From Gammaproteobacteria bacterium (GTDB lineage: Bacteria > Pseudomonadota > Gammaproteobacteria > SZUA-152): a DNA stretch of 54,412 nucleotides. The DNA is taken from contig DRKN01000172.1 of NCBI GenBank assembly GCA_011051755.1, positions 1 through 54,412 on the forward strand. The letters run 5' to 3'. Each line of letters starts with the position of its first letter. Positions within the stretch are counted from its first letter, which is position 1. Positions 1 through 11,802 of this stretch are shown here, one piece after another. A program made the position numbers and the translations under genes. The notes under the pieces are model-generated. The model saw only the letters and a list, made by a program, of their open reading frames with translations. It was not told the origin of the DNA and did not search any database.

Positions 1-138
1 AGACATTCGGTTTTTGTTATTTGTAAAATAACTGATAGCCGCACTCAATTTTTCCAACCTGTCACCTTTCAGTTCGTGCGCCTCTCTATATTCACCCATT
101 TCCCGCAATAAGCGTGAGGCGGCTCCGACTTTGTGTTT
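1..138 (-). pseudogene. fragment of an ISKra4-type transposase
   Basis: An open minus-strand frame runs off the left edge and reads ..REMGEYREAHELKGDRLEK.. then ..LSAAISYFTNNKNRMS. The ISYFxNNxxRM stretch resembles the part of ISKra4/UPF0236 transposases just before their conserved C-terminal GSG block. On its upstream side (right of about 140) the frame enters GC-rich tandem repeats and meets a stop at 187-189, so the N-terminal part of the protein is missing. This is a truncated remnant unless the element was split by the repeat array. The family assignment rests on one short motif recognised by eye. Confidence 0.45.
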
Positions 139-144
139 TAGTTT

Positions 145-195
145 GGGGAGAAAGGGGACGCTACCCTTTGGGGGAGAAAGGGGACGCTACCCTTT
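145..195. repeat. two tandem copies of a 26-bp GGGGACGCTACCC repeat
   Basis: The unit GGGGAGAAAGGGGACGCTAC plus CCTTTG occurs at 145-170 and again at 171-195. Related pieces follow (AAAAGGGGTCGGGC near 210 and GGGAGAAAGGGGCG near 243). Such GGGACGCTACCC words are typical of palindromic repeats found beside Y1 (RAYT) transposase genes in gammaproteobacteria. No RAYT gene is present here. Confidence 0.75.
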
Positions 196-331
196 AGTGC
201 TTAGGGTCGAAAAGGGGTCGGGCATGTTGTATCATCCTCAACGGGAGAAAGGGGCGACGACAGAAATTCGCCGCTTGCTATATGAGAAAAAGGAGTTCAT
301 ACAAAACATACCGCGTATTTTAACGATGATA

Positions 332-522
332 CAATTAACCTGACCCTTTCGATGCTTTCGCAATTAACCTGACCCTTTCGATGCTTTCGACATTAACGAT
401 GATACAATTAACCTGACCCTTTCGAATTTTCGAATTTTCTTTCGAATTTTCGACAATTCCAATTAACCTGACCCTTTCGACAATTCTTTCGACGCTTGAT
501 ACAATTAACCTGACGCTTTCGA
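332..522. repeat. array of five CAATTAACCTGACCC repeats
   Basis: The 21-bp unit CAATTAACCTGACCCTTTCG+A starts at 332, 361, 405, 460 and 502; the last copy has one change (GACGC). The spacers are 8-34 bp and built from the same TTTCGA words, and two copies share a longer left flank (AACGATGATA). Spacing is irregular and spacers are not unique, which argues for repeat expansion rather than CRISPR. AACCTGACCC is again a word seen with RAYT/REP repeats. Confidence 0.8.
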
Positions 523-962
523 CATCGCTGTACTTACCGATCAAAACACGCGAAGTATGTACGGCATTTTTGGCTTTAAGTCAGTGCTATCTTGGTGATA
601 TCCTTATTTTTTCCGTTTTTTTCATGAAAAAGTTCTCAAGTTATGGGATATCTTGACGAAACTAGAGTCGAATACAAACAAAACACACTCGGCCAGACGA
701 GAGGCATCTTTCTATTGTCCGCAGCCGGGTATTTCTTCACTGCTGTTCAATCAGCAATCAGTGTTAACGATATCGCCCCTGCCTCCGCCGATATCCAAGC
801 CACTAGCCATACTGGAAAATAGGCCTAATTTATCAATCTTATTCGACTGTTTGTAATGTAAAATGCTTTAAAGGCATCATCCTGTAACACAAATTAAGCG
901 TTATATAGACGCTATACTACGGTGGAGATCAATAACATCGTCACCCAATGAGAGGAAATATT
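523..962. other. intergenic stretch without a recognisable gene
   Basis: Between the repeat array and the PilJ-type gene there is only a short plus-strand frame (653-856) with no recognisable domain, no ribosome binding site and biased composition. A TATACT word near 912 followed by GGTGGAG could belong to the promoter of the downstream gene, but this is weak. Confidence 0.5.
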
Positions 963-1775
963 ATGATGCCAGGCAATACTATAAAGCGACTTTTTTCAAC
1001 CTGTGCACTTATTTTCGCATTTGCAGGATTGCCCTTCGAGCAAGCTCACGCAAATTTTGATATTGGCACAATAATTGACGAAGCAGGACAACAGCGCATG
1101 TTGAGCCAGCGTATTGTCAAGGCCTACTTAATGCTGGCTGCAGACATCAACCCTGTTGAAGCACAGAAACAGTTGGACAGTAGTATTGGGAAATTTGAAC
1201 AAAATCTCTCCAAGCTTCTCACCTTTGCACCCAATGATAAAATAAGAAGTGAACTGGAGAAGGTTGAAAATCTGTGGATGCAGTTCCGCATGACCGCCCT
1301 CTCAACAACCTCTAAAAAAACCGCTACTAAATTTCTACAGGATGGTGAAACTTTACTGCGACACTCCCAGGGCATTGTCGATAAAATTACTGAATTTTCG
1401 GGAGTAAAAGACGCCAGAATCGTCGCCATCTCCGGCCGCCAACGCATGCTTTCCCAACGGATTGCAAAGTATTATATCGCTTATTATTACGGCCTGAGAA
1501 CAACGCAGATTATTGAGTCCTTTAACAAGGCGGTGCAGGAGTATGAAACCGCATTGAAACAACTGATGAAACATAAAGGAAACACCAATGATATCCAAGC
1601 AAAGCTAAAGAAGGTCAATTCTCAATGGACTTTCTCCAAGGTAGGTATAAAGAATTTTCCAAAGGAAGGAGAACTTGTACCGTTTATCATTTCTGTGACC
1701 ACTGAGAGTATGCTGGTAAAAATGCATGAAATTACCAGACTATACGCCAAGCTGCTCAACAAACAGATGAAGTAA
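963..1775 (+). CDS. secreted protein with two PilJ-type sensor domains
   Basis: A 270-residue protein with an N-terminal signal peptide (a hydrophobic stretch ending near QAHA) and two copies of the helical PilJ/type IV pili chemotaxis-sensor domain (the family of PF13675). Each copy carries the hallmark QQRMLSQRI / RQRMLSQRIAKYY motif, about 125 residues apart. In PilJ and NarX-like sensors this helix bundle is the periplasmic part of a transmembrane receptor. Here no second membrane segment and no cytoplasmic output domain follow, so it is probably a free periplasmic sensor or binding protein. The start at 963 is chosen because AGAGGA lies 7 bases upstream; an in-frame ATG at 948 lacks a ribosome site. 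The next gene is convergent. The ligand is unknown. Confidence 0.8.
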   Translation: MMPGNTIKRLFSTCALIFAFAGLPFEQAHANFDIGTIIDEAGQQRMLSQRIVKAYLMLAADINPVEAQKQLDSSIGKFEQNLSKLLTFAPNDKIRSELEKVENLWMQFRMTALSTTSKKTATKFLQDGETLLRHSQGIVDKITEFSGVKDARIVAISGRQRMLSQRIAKYYIAYYYGLRTTQIIESFNKAVQEYETALKQLMKHKGNTNDIQAKLKKVNSQWTFSKVGIKNFPKEGELVPFIISVTTESMLVKMHEITRLYAKLLNKQMK

Positions 1776-1851
1776 GAAGGTAATAGCTCTCCCTTGTCCA
1801 CACTGTCGGTGAGCACGGCGCCTGGCTGTCAAACACTGTGGGTCAATGCCG

Positions 1852-2577
1852 TTATTCGGCTCTGCCGCGTACTCTCTGCTTGAATTCGGTGACTCGTGGA
1901 TCATCCTTTTTTATTTTCACGACCTTTGTCTCACCGGTATCCACACCGACATAGGGGGCTGCTGCCGCCGCCATAATGGGCATGAGCGCACGCAGGTCGT
2001 TGGAGGGCCCGGTTGATGTAATTTCGCTTTTCCATAACGTTTGCATGTCTCTTGGCTTGCCGCCAACCTGGTGGCGTTTAGCCTCAAGCGTGACAAAACG
2101 GGTAAACACCGTATAACGACTGGTGCCGACAGACATGCCCACGAGACGCTGGCGCGAGGGGGTGGTAACGGTGCTCGTTACCGTCGACGTCGTTTTCCCC
2201 TTTTTGTCTTTCTTGGTTTCCGTATAGACAATCGTATCGCCCCCCTCCCATTCATAAATCGGTGTCGTAGTAGTGTATTGTGTCGTACGCCCAGGACTCA
2301 CACCATAGCTGAAATAAATGGCAATGGGCGCATCCTTGTCGGTATTTTCATGATAGCCATGATCCTGTAAAACGGCCTGAAAATAACGGCTGAATTCACG
2401 AAAATGGAGATCATTGCGTGATGTTCCTCGCATACCGCTGAGCCATGTGTAATGTTTGGCGGGGATATCCTTCTGTCCAACGATCGAGTCAACTGAAATC
2501 TTCACGCTTTGCGTGCCACAAGCCGTTAGGCCGACGACCACCAGCAATACAAGAGAGACAAGTCTAAAAATTTGCAT
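1852..2577 (-). CDS. predicted outer-membrane lipoprotein, DUF4136-like
   Basis: A 241-residue lipoprotein. The start at 2577 puts AGGAG nine bases upstream and gives a clean lipobox, LTACG, after a Leu/Val-rich signal. The mature protein has an AIYFSYGVS strand, a Thr-rich linker (TTTTPIYEWEGG, then KTTSTVTSTV) and a C-terminal Lys-rich tail. The strand order and the LWKSEITSTGPSNDLRALMP block resemble the DUF4136 family of small lipoproteins of unknown function, but the match is by eye. It is single and convergent with the PilJ-type gene, 76 bases away. Confidence 0.7.
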   Translation of the reverse strand: MQIFRLVSLVLLVVVGLTACGTQSVKISVDSIVGQKDIPAKHYTWLSGMRGTSRNDLHFREFSRYFQAVLQDHGYHENTDKDAPIAIYFSYGVSPGRTTQYTTTTPIYEWEGGDTIVYTETKKDKKGKTTSTVTSTVTTPSRQRLVGMSVGTSRYTVFTRFVTLEAKRHQVGGKPRDMQTLWKSEITSTGPSNDLRALMPIMAAAAAPYVGVDTGETKVVKIKKDDPRVTEFKQRVRGRAE

Positions 2578-2858
2578 CAGCGTGTGCTCCTGCTTGCGGG
2601 GTATTGAAGATATCCACCAAAACTCTATCAATCAAGTATAGACAACTATGGAGCTAAGAAATTCTATAATCCTGCTGTTATCATTTTTCTTCGCAAGGAA
2701 TCAGCGCAGTACCGTCAAAGGCATCGCTCAATGCATTGAAGATATTATGCCCCTGCTTTTTAAGTATAGAGAGGTAGCCGCGTAGGCGCATAAAAAAACG
2801 TGCCCATCCTGTTCTTAGTTTTAATCAATCCAACATGACCGCCAAATCTTCTACAAAA

Positions 2859-5207
2859 TCAATCTTTCGGCGGCGGCGGTGCCAACACTTCACGCGAACC
2901 ATTCGACTGCAATTCACCCACAACCCCCGCCGCCTCCATTTCCTCCACCATCCGTGCGGCGCGGTTATAACCAATTTTCAAGCGCCGTTGCACACCGGAA
3001 ATAGACGCCTTGCGCGTCTCGGTCACAATACGCACGGCATCGTCATACAGCGGGTCGGACTCACCTTCGCTGTCGCCGCCAGTGCCGGGCATACCGCCCA
3101 TGTCGGTGCCAGCGGGTGAACCTTCCAGAATCTCGTCGATGTATTCAGGCGTACCACGGCTATGCCAATCCTTGACTACACGGTGCACCTCGGCATCCGA
3201 CACAAACGCGCCGTGCACGCGCATGGGGATAGCGGTGCCGGGCGGCAGATAGAGCATATCGCCATGGCCAAGCAGTTGTTCGGCGCCGCCCTGGTCGAGG
3301 ATGGTACGCGAATCCACCTTGGCGGAAACCTGGAAAGCAATGCGGGTGGGGATGTTGGCCTTGATGAGGCCGGTGAGCACATCCACCGAGGGACGCTGGG
3401 TGGCCAGGATCAGATGCATGCCGGCGGCACGGGCCTTTTGCGCCAGACGGGCAATGAGTTCTTCGATCTTTTTGCCCACCACCATCATCATGTCGGCCAG
3501 CTCGTCGATCACTACGACAATCTGCGGCATGCGCTCGAGGTGACGAATTTCGTCCGGCTCGATGGGGACATAGAGCGGATCTTTAATGGGCTCACCGGCG
3601 GCTGCGGCGTCTTTGACCTTGCGATTGAAACCAGCCACGTTGCGCACACCGAGGGCGGCCATCAGCTTGTAACGGCGTTCCATTTCGGCCACGCACCAAC
3701 GCAGGGCATTGGCCGCCTCTTTCATGTCCGTGACCACCGGCGCCAACAGGTGCGGAATACCTTCGTATACCGACAACTCAAGCATTTTGGGGTCGATCAT
3801 GATCATGCGCATGTCATCGGGCGTGGCGTTGTAGAGCATCGACAACACCATGGCGTTGATGCCCACGGACTTGCCGGAGCCGGTGGTACCGGCCACCAGC
3901 AGGTGCGGCATCCTGCCCAGATCGGTCACCACAGGGCTGCCACCGATGTCCACGCCCAAAGCCATGGTCAGTGGTGATTTCTTGCACGCCTGTTCATAGG
4001 CGGAAGACTTGATGACCTCGGACAAACGCACCATTTCACGGACTTCGTTAGGAATTTCCAGGCCTACCGTGGGCTTGCCGGGGATCACTTCCACCACCCG
4101 CACGCTGATGGCCGACAGGGAGCGCGCCAGATCCTTGGCCAGATTGGTGATGCGGCTGGCCTTGACACCGGGCGCGGGGGCCAGTTCGTAGCGGGTGACC
4201 ACCGGGCCGGGGTGCACCGCGACCACTTCCACTTCGACACCGAAGTCGGCCAGCTTCAGTTCAACCTGGCGGGAGATCGCCTCCAGCGCCGCAGCAGAAA
4301 CATCGGACTTGCGGTCGTCGGCAGGATCGAGCAGGGCCAGTGGCGGCAGTGAGCCTTCCACCGGGGCATCGAACAGCGGCACCTGACGCTCTTTTTCTGC
4401 ACGCGCGGAGACCACTGGCGCCTGTTTGATCACCGGTTCGATGCGCGGCGGCAGACGTTTGGCGACCTTTTGTTTGCTGATCTTGACCGACGCCTCGCGT
4501 TTGCGGCGCGCACGGCGGGCCTGCAGGTTTTCGCGCAACAGCCAGATGCGCTCGCGAATACCGCCCAGGATATTCAGAGTCAGGCGACCAATGCCGTCCA
4601 TCAGCCAGAACCACGACAGGCTGGTGAGCAGGGTCACACCGCTGAGAAACAGGGCGACCAGAAACAGGGTGCTGCCCACCGCATTGAGCACGCCCACCAT
4701 GCCGCCGCCAACAACGTCGCCCAACACCCCGCCGGAGCCCACCGGCAGGTGTGAAAAATCGGCGAAATGCAGCGCCGCCAGGCCGGTGCCGGCGCCCAGA
4801 GTGAGGATGAAACCAACGCAGCGCAGCGCACCGTGGCGCAGATCGAAGGGAATCTGCTGCTTGCGCCCGGCGTACAGCAGCCAGCCGGCGTAGGCCACAC
4901 CGAGGGGAATCAGGTAGGCCAGATAGCCGAACAGGTACAGCGACACGTCGGCGAACCAGGCGCCGATCACGCCACCCGCATTGGCGATATGATCCGTGCT
5001 TTCGCTGTGTGACCAGGCGGGATCCGCAGGGTCATAGGTGGCCAACGCGGCAAACAAAAACAGCGCCGTGGCGCTGAAGACGATCAGCGCGCCTTCGCGC
5101 AGACCGCGCACCATGTGGCCGGCCAGTGGCATGCCGTCTTTGGGCTGCGTGGCGCTGCGAGTCGCCAGTGATTTTCGGGTCAGTATCTTTTCTGTTGGCT
5201 GTGCCAA
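2859..5207 (-). CDS. ftsK: DNA translocase FtsK
   Basis: A 782-residue septal DNA pump that moves chromosome termini and activates XerCD at dif. Order of parts: four to five membrane helices in the first 210 residues; a short Arg/Lys-rich linker; the RecA-like motor with Walker A ([15 protein letters not shown], near residue 440) and Walker B ([13 protein letters not shown], near 565); and the C-terminal winged-helix gamma domain ([19 protein letters not shown]) that reads KOPS sites. The linker is much shorter than in E. coli FtsK (1329 residues), matching the SpoIIIE-size forms of many gammaproteobacteria. It stands alone; the usual downstream lolA is absent. Confidence 0.97.
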   Translation of the reverse strand: MAQPTEKILTRKSLATRSATQPKDGMPLAGHMVRGLREGALIVFSATALFLFAALATYDPADPAWSHSESTDHIANAGGVIGAWFADVSLYLFGYLAYLIPLGVAYAGWLLYAGRKQQIPFDLRHGALRCVGFILTLGAGTGLAALHFADFSHLPVGSGGVLGDVVGGGMVGVLNAVGSTLFLVALFLSGVTLLTSLSWFWLMDGIGRLTLNILGGIRERIWLLRENLQARRARRKREASVKISKQKVAKRLPPRIEPVIKQAPVVSARAEKERQVPLFDAPVEGSLPPLALLDPADDRKSDVSAAALEAISRQVELKLADFGVEVEVVAVHPGPVVTRYELAPAPGVKASRITNLAKDLARSLSAISVRVVEVIPGKPTVGLEIPNEVREMVRLSEVIKSSAYEQACKKSPLTMALGVDIGGSPVVTDLGRMPHLLVAGTTGSGKSVGINAMVLSMLYNATPDDMRMIMIDPKMLELSVYEGIPHLLAPVVTDMKEAANALRWCVAEMERRYKLMAALGVRNVAGFNRKVKDAAAAGEPIKDPLYVPIEPDEIRHLERMPQIVVVIDELADMMMVVGKKIEELIARLAQKARAAGMHLILATQRPSVDVLTGLIKANIPTRIAFQVSAKVDSRTILDQGGAEQLLGHGDMLYLPPGTAIPMRVHGAFVSDAEVHRVVKDWHSRGTPEYIDEILEGSPAGTDMGGMPGTGGDSEGESDPLYDDAVRIVTETRKASISGVQRRLKIGYNRAARMVEEMEAAGVVGELQSNGSREVLAPPPPKD

Positions 5208-5258
5208 GACTGTGTTCCTGATGTATTAATTGTTAACGATGATGCAGACCATTGGGCC

Positions 5259-5321
5259 GTAGGAGTGGCTGTAGCCACGACATACAGGCATGGAAGCTGT
5301 CGCGACTAAAGCCGTTCCTAC
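5259..5321. repeat. REP-like inverted pair (GTAGGAG...)
   Basis: GTAGGAGTGGCTGTAGCCACGA on one side faces GTCGCGACTAAAGCCG TTCCTAC on the other, 18 bases apart. The core GTAGGAGYGGCTNTAGCC is the common gammaproteobacterial/Pseudomonas-type REP word, here as an inverted pair (BIME-like) just upstream of the ftsK start. Confidence 0.7.
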
Positions 5322-5563
5322 AACTGTAATCATCTGAATGGTTTGTGGGCGGCTCTGCGTTCTCTGTGGCTTTTACCGGCCATCGCGGGATGGATGGCCC
5401 GCTCCTTCGTGACTCTAAACAGGCTTATATTACCAGCTCACGCAGAGCCGGGTAGACGATTTCGCCAGTCGCCGCCGGTAAGACGTGAAATACAGGGTAT
5501 CAGCAGGTCGGCGGAGTACCTCATGCATGGCGTCCGAGTAAGGATACAGGGGATAATATTATC

Positions 5564-5812
5564 GATGGGGCAAAGGCGTTTTACGCTGAATTACCGGGCT
5601 GAACCATGGACGACCTGCCCTCGGGGGATATGACCTACACTATGCTGAAGGCCGGTGGGCAGGAAGTCGCTGGCATGGTGACGACACCGCCGGAAGAAGC
5701 AACCAGCATGCCGACAATGTCGGGCAGCTATGTCACTGTAGAAGCTGTTGACGCCCAGGCGGGCAAGGCGGAAACGCTGGGTGGCAAGGTACTGGCGCCA
5801 CCCTGTCGTTGA
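5564..5812 (+). pseudogene. decayed VOC/glyoxalase-like gene fragment
   Basis: The frame reads DGAKAFYAELPG-stop-TMDDLPSGDMTYTML and goes on to AGGQEVAGMVTTPPEE and YVTVEAVDAQ..AETLGGKVLAPP. This is the N-terminal half of a VOC-fold protein of the type xxAxxFYxELFGW..GDMxYxMxxxGG. The expected Trp after FG is a TGA stop (5600-5602). After KVLAPP the frame ends at once, whereas relatives continue for about 50 residues. There is no start codon with a ribosome site in front. The piece from 5606 could still be translated, but a 68-residue half domain is unlikely to be active. Confidence 0.6.
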
Positions 5813-5950
5813 TCACCTACGTGTAAAACACCGCTTGTTTCGGCGTTGGCGCATGGTCATGATTTCAGATTTGATCATGCGCCGCCCCGTCATTGAACAG
5901 CTTTCATATCCAGGAGCCATCGCGCGCATGGCGCACGCTACGGGCTGTTT

Positions 5951-6025
5951 TGTCGGTTGATGGTGAGCTTGCGCACCCCAACGAAACCCACAATGTTGGG
6001 ATTCCTGCGTCACCATCAACCGACA
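5951..6025. repeat. hairpin element with 16-bp perfect inverted ends
   Basis: TGTCGGTTGATGGTGA at 5951-5966 is the exact reverse complement of 6010-6025, and 43 bases lie between. The inner part keeps a second imperfect pair (GCGCACCCCAACG / CAATGTTGGG). GATGGTGMGCTTGCGCACC words are common dispersed repeats in related genomes, and part of another (GCGCGCATGGCGCACGCTACGG) sits just to the left at 5923. It may be a small non-autonomous element. Confidence 0.6.
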
Positions 6026-6043
6026 ATACGTAGGGTGTCAGAC

Positions 6044-6072
6044 TTAACCCTGAACCCTCGGGTTCAGGTTAA
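6044..6072. other. hairpin built from AACCTGAACCC words
   Basis: TTAACCCTGAACCC pairs with GGGTTCAGGTTAA, with one bulged C and a tiny loop. No T-run follows, so it is not a clear terminator. The word is close to the AACCTGACCC unit repeated at 332-522. Confidence 0.45.
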
Positions 6073-6339
6073 CTTAATGACATTGCCGCGACTTCCCTTC
6101 CTCTCGGGCAATAACATCCCAAGGGCAGGATGACTCTTCTACAGGTTTTTTTGAATCATCAAGTCAGGCTCATCGTCTATGAGTATTCCTTGGGGGGCAC
6201 TTGCCACATAACTCCAGCCCACCACCGAAATAACTGGTTGATATGGGAAAAACCACTACATATCTTTCCTTTTCCGTCCTGAGTGACACCCTTCCTCGTA
6301 AAAACTTCAGTAAAACAATACTTTATTGGGAACCTCTGA

Positions 6340-7228
<889 letters not shown>

Positions 7229-7248
7229 CACAGCCGTCTTCGCAAAGA

Positions 7249-7758
7249 TTACCAACTGATATAGGCGTACCCGTCTTGCTGCAATTCCATCAGATCCGAC
7301 GCCCCCACTTCCACGACGCGGGCAAAGGGCTGCATGTCTTTCGCTTCCCAACCCAATGCCTTCATGGTGTTACCGCAAGCATGGAATTCCACTCCGTACT
7401 GACTCAGGCTGGACACACGCTGACGGGTTTCCTCACTCACCGGCCGCCGAGGTTCCTTTGCCAGGATGTGCAGACCCGGGCCGATGGCTACCACCACGAT
7501 ATGGATGTTGTCGCCGTATTTGCGCAGCATGGCGCCGACGGAAAACAACACCGCTTTCTGATAGGCCTCGTCGGCCTTATTGAACTGGTAAACCAGCTTG
7601 TGATCCGACGGATCACCAGGGAAACGCAGCGCCTCGTCCTCATCCGCCGCGCAGCTCACACCCGCCAGACCCCAACAGAACAGGACGGCCAGCAGGGTGA
7701 CCGGAAAATATCGACACTCGCGACGCCGACTGACGCTCGGCCCTCCTCCCCCGCCCAT
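7249..7758 (-). CDS. periplasmic DsrE-like protein
   Basis: A 169-residue protein with a signal peptide (Arg/Lys-rich start, hydrophobic core, VSCAADEDE cleavage region) and a DsrE/DsrF-like alpha/beta fold: VYQFNKADEAYQKAV, NIHIVVVAIGPG and the conserved cysteine motif FHACGNTMKALG. Cytoplasmic DsrE/TusD proteins carry sulfur on such a cysteine; exported members are common beside sulfur-metabolism genes, but their role is not settled. The start has GGGAG eight bases upstream. It lies 42 bases behind dnaJ, so it may share heat-shock transcription. Sulfur handling is inferred from the family. Confidence 0.8.
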   Translation of the reverse strand: MGGGGGPSVSRRRECRYFPVTLLAVLFCWGLAGVSCAADEDEALRFPGDPSDHKLVYQFNKADEAYQKAVLFSVGAMLRKYGDNIHIVVVAIGPGLHILAKEPRRPVSEETRQRVSSLSQYGVEFHACGNTMKALGWEAKDMQPFARVVEVGASDLMELQQDGYAYISW

Positions 7759-7800
7759 GACAGTACTCCCAACAGGTTAATAACTTACTTTATTTATTCC

Positions 7801-8937
7801 TTATAACTTTATGTCTTCAAAGAATTTTTTCACCCCATCAAGCCACGAATGTTCCTTCGGGCGATGGGTGCTGCTGCTCGACATCGTACTATCGAGTTCA
7901 CGCAGCAGGTCTTTCTGTTTTTGGTTCAGGTTGACCGGCGTTTCGATCAGCACCCGGCAGAGTAAGTCGCCCACCGTGCCCCCACGCACTGATTTCACGC
8001 CCTTGCCGCGTAACTTGAACAGGCGTCCGCTTTGTGTTTCGGCAGGGATTTTCAGCTTGACCCGACCATCCAGGGTCGGCACCTCCAGCTCACCACCCAG
8101 CGCCGCGGTAACGAAGCTGATAGGCACCTCGCAGTAGAGGTCACTCTCTTCGCGCACGAAAATGGGATGTTCCTTGACGCTGATCTGCACATACAAATCG
8201 CCTGCCGGCGCACCGCGCCCCCCGGCTTCGCCTTCGCCGGCCAGGCGAATACGATCACCATTGTCCACCCCCGCTGGTACTTTCACCGAGAGGGTTTTCT
8301 GCTCTTCAACGCGGCCCTGACCGTGGCAGGTGGTGCAGGGATCCTTGATCATTTGTCCGCTGCCGTGACACTGCGGGCAGGTCTGCTGAAGGGAGAAAAA
8401 GCCCTGTTGCATACGCACTTGACCGACACCGCCACAGGTGGTGCAGGTGGTCGGCGAAGAGCCCTTCTTGGCACCGTTACCGCCACAACTGGAACAGCTC
8501 ACAGAGGTGGGTACACGGATCTTGACCGTGGTACCGCGTACGGCCTCCTCCAGGGTCAATTCCAGGTGATAACGCAGGTCAGCGCCACGGCGGGTTCGTT
8601 GCTGCCCACCACCACCCCGGCTGCCGCCGAAGATATCCCCAAACACATCGCCGAAGATGTCGCTGAAACTGCCACCATCGGCCGCACCCGGCCCGCCGCC
8701 ACCCATCCCTGCATCCACGCCGGCATGACCAAACTGGTCATAAGCCGCGCGCTTCTGAGCATCGGAAAGCACCTCGTAGGCTTCCTTGGCCTCCTTGAAC
8801 TTTTCCACCGCCTCGGTATTGTCGGGATTGCGGTCCGGGTGATGCTTCATGGCCTGCCGTTTGAAGGCCTTTTTCAGCTCGATCTCGGTAGCATTGCGCT
8901 CCACACCGAGTACTACGTAGTAATCACGTTTGGACAT
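7801..8937 (-). CDS. dnaJ: chaperone protein DnaJ
   Basis: A 378-residue class I J-protein that delivers substrates to DnaK and triggers its ATPase. It has the J domain with HPD ([10 protein letters not shown]), a Gly/Phe-rich linker ([11 protein letters not shown]), four zinc motifs ([32 protein letters not shown]) and the C-terminal substrate barrels. It follows dnaK by 129 bases containing a strong hairpin that could separate or stabilise the transcripts. Confidence 0.98.
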   Translation of the reverse strand: MSKRDYYVVLGVERNATEIELKKAFKRQAMKHHPDRNPDNTEAVEKFKEAKEAYEVLSDAQKRAAYDQFGHAGVDAGMGGGGPGAADGGSFSDIFGDVFGDIFGGSRGGGGQQRTRRGADLRYHLELTLEEAVRGTTVKIRVPTSVSCSSCGGNGAKKGSSPTTCTTCGGVGQVRMQQGFFSLQQTCPQCHGSGQMIKDPCTTCHGQGRVEEQKTLSVKVPAGVDNGDRIRLAGEGEAGGRGAPAGDLYVQISVKEHPIFVREESDLYCEVPISFVTAALGGELEVPTLDGRVKLKIPAETQSGRLFKLRGKGVKSVRGGTVGDLLCRVLIETPVNLNQKQKDLLRELDSTMSSSSTHRPKEHSWLDGVKKFFEDIKL

Positions 8938-8997
8938 ATTATTTTTTAACTACAGTTAGTTATAAACAGTTTTGAATAATTTCCCTTAAACGGCGTA

Positions 8998-9029
8998 ACG
9001 CGACAGGCGGGAAAACCCCGCTGTCGCGT
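8998..9029 (-). promoter_or_regulatory. dnaK-dnaJ intergenic hairpin
   Basis: ACGCGACAG(G)CGGG and CCCGCTGTCGCGT form a stem of about 13 pairs with one bulged base around an A-rich loop. In the minus-strand transcript it is not followed by a T-run, so it is more likely an RNA-stability or partial-termination structure between dnaK and dnaJ than a full terminator. Confidence 0.55.
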
Positions 9030-9066
9030 CTTGCCGTACACAGCGATCTTCAGGCCACCGGCGAGA

Positions 9067-11016
<1,950 letters not shown>

Positions 11017-11132
11017 GGTTCGTTCTCCGATCTATTTCTAATTATCTGCTTTAAATTCTGACTGTTGCGCTTTGTGTTACTAAATATGGGTGATTGCGCT
11101 TTTTTCAAGCCCGGTTTTTCAAACCCCGGCCC

Positions 11133-11726
11133 TCAAGCCTTGGCTTTCGACACCACCACCATCGCCGGACGAATCAGGCGCTCGTTGAGCTGATAGCCCT
11201 TCTGCATCACCGCCATCACCGTATTGGGCGCATACTCTTCGCTTTCTTGCATGGACATGGCTTGATGTTGCTCGGGATTAAAGGTATCACCGGCGGGATC
11301 GATTTCCTTGATACCCGACTTTTCCATCGCCGCGCTGAGCATCTTCAGGGTCAGCTCGGTGCCTTCGCGCAACTGCTTGATCGCCTCGGCGGCATCCGTC
11401 TCGCCGCTGGCCGCGGCCAGCCCCATTTCCAGGCTGTCCTTCACCGGCAACAATTCCTGGGTGAATTTCTCCAGTGCGTACCGGTGCGCGTTTTCCACAT
11501 CCTGCTTGGCGCGCCGGCGCAGATTTTCCAGTTCAGCATTGCTGCGCAACACCTGATCCCAGTGCTCATCCGCCTTGCTGCGGGCATCTTCCAGCAGCAG
11601 GATCAACTCTCCATGGCTGGGCACATCCGCTGACGCAGTGTCGTTGTTCGTAGCGGTTTCAACCACACCCTCCACGGCGCCCTCGCTTTCCGGGGCTTCT
11701 GGTGTCGATTGTTCGTTGTTCGTCAT
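11133..11726 (-). CDS. grpE: nucleotide exchange factor GrpE
   Basis: A 197-residue DnaK partner that releases ADP. It has an acidic N-terminal tail (TPEAPESEGAVEG), the long paired helix with the typical NLRRRAKQDVENAHRYA segment, and a C-terminal beta domain (GDTFNPEQHQAMSM, NTVMAVMQKGYQLNERLIRP). The start at 11726 has GGAG upstream; an in-frame start 39 bases earlier adds non-conserved residues. It lies 76 bases behind hrcA. Confidence 0.97.
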   Translation of the reverse strand: MTNNEQSTPEAPESEGAVEGVVETATNNDTASADVPSHGELILLLEDARSKADEHWDQVLRSNAELENLRRRAKQDVENAHRYALEKFTQELLPVKDSLEMGLAAASGETDAAEAIKQLREGTELTLKMLSAAMEKSGIKEIDPAGDTFNPEQHQAMSMQESEEYAPNTVMAVMQKGYQLNERLIRPAMVVVSKAKA

Positions 11727-11802
11727 TATTGGTCTCCACAACCCGTTTCTGATTCTGAAATTCAACAGGCCGGTTCACTGTGGCCTGTGGGGAAAATATG
11801 GG

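Larger units (their letters stand above)
5208..6339. other. 1.1-kb repeat-rich gap between ftsK and dapB
   Basis: No intact gene is visible. The gap holds a REP-like inverted pair (5259-5321), a decayed VOC gene (5564-5812), a hairpin element with 16-bp perfect arms (5951-6025) and a second hairpin (6044-6072). In 6073-6339 nothing is recognised; dapB ends at 6340. Confidence 0.6.

Noticed and set aside
332-522. CRISPR array
   Set aside because: Repeat spacing is irregular, spacers are built from the repeat itself, and no cas gene is near.
335-544. 69-residue minus-strand ORF over the repeats
   Set aside because: Its protein is a product of the repeated AACCTGACCC words (SIERVRLI-type repeats) with no ribosome site.
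3162-3977. 271-residue plus-strand ORF
   Set aside because: Opposite-strand shadow of ftsK, His-rich as expected from GC-rich antisense frames.
8032-8949. 305-residue plus-strand ORF
   Set aside because: Antisense shadow of dnaJ.
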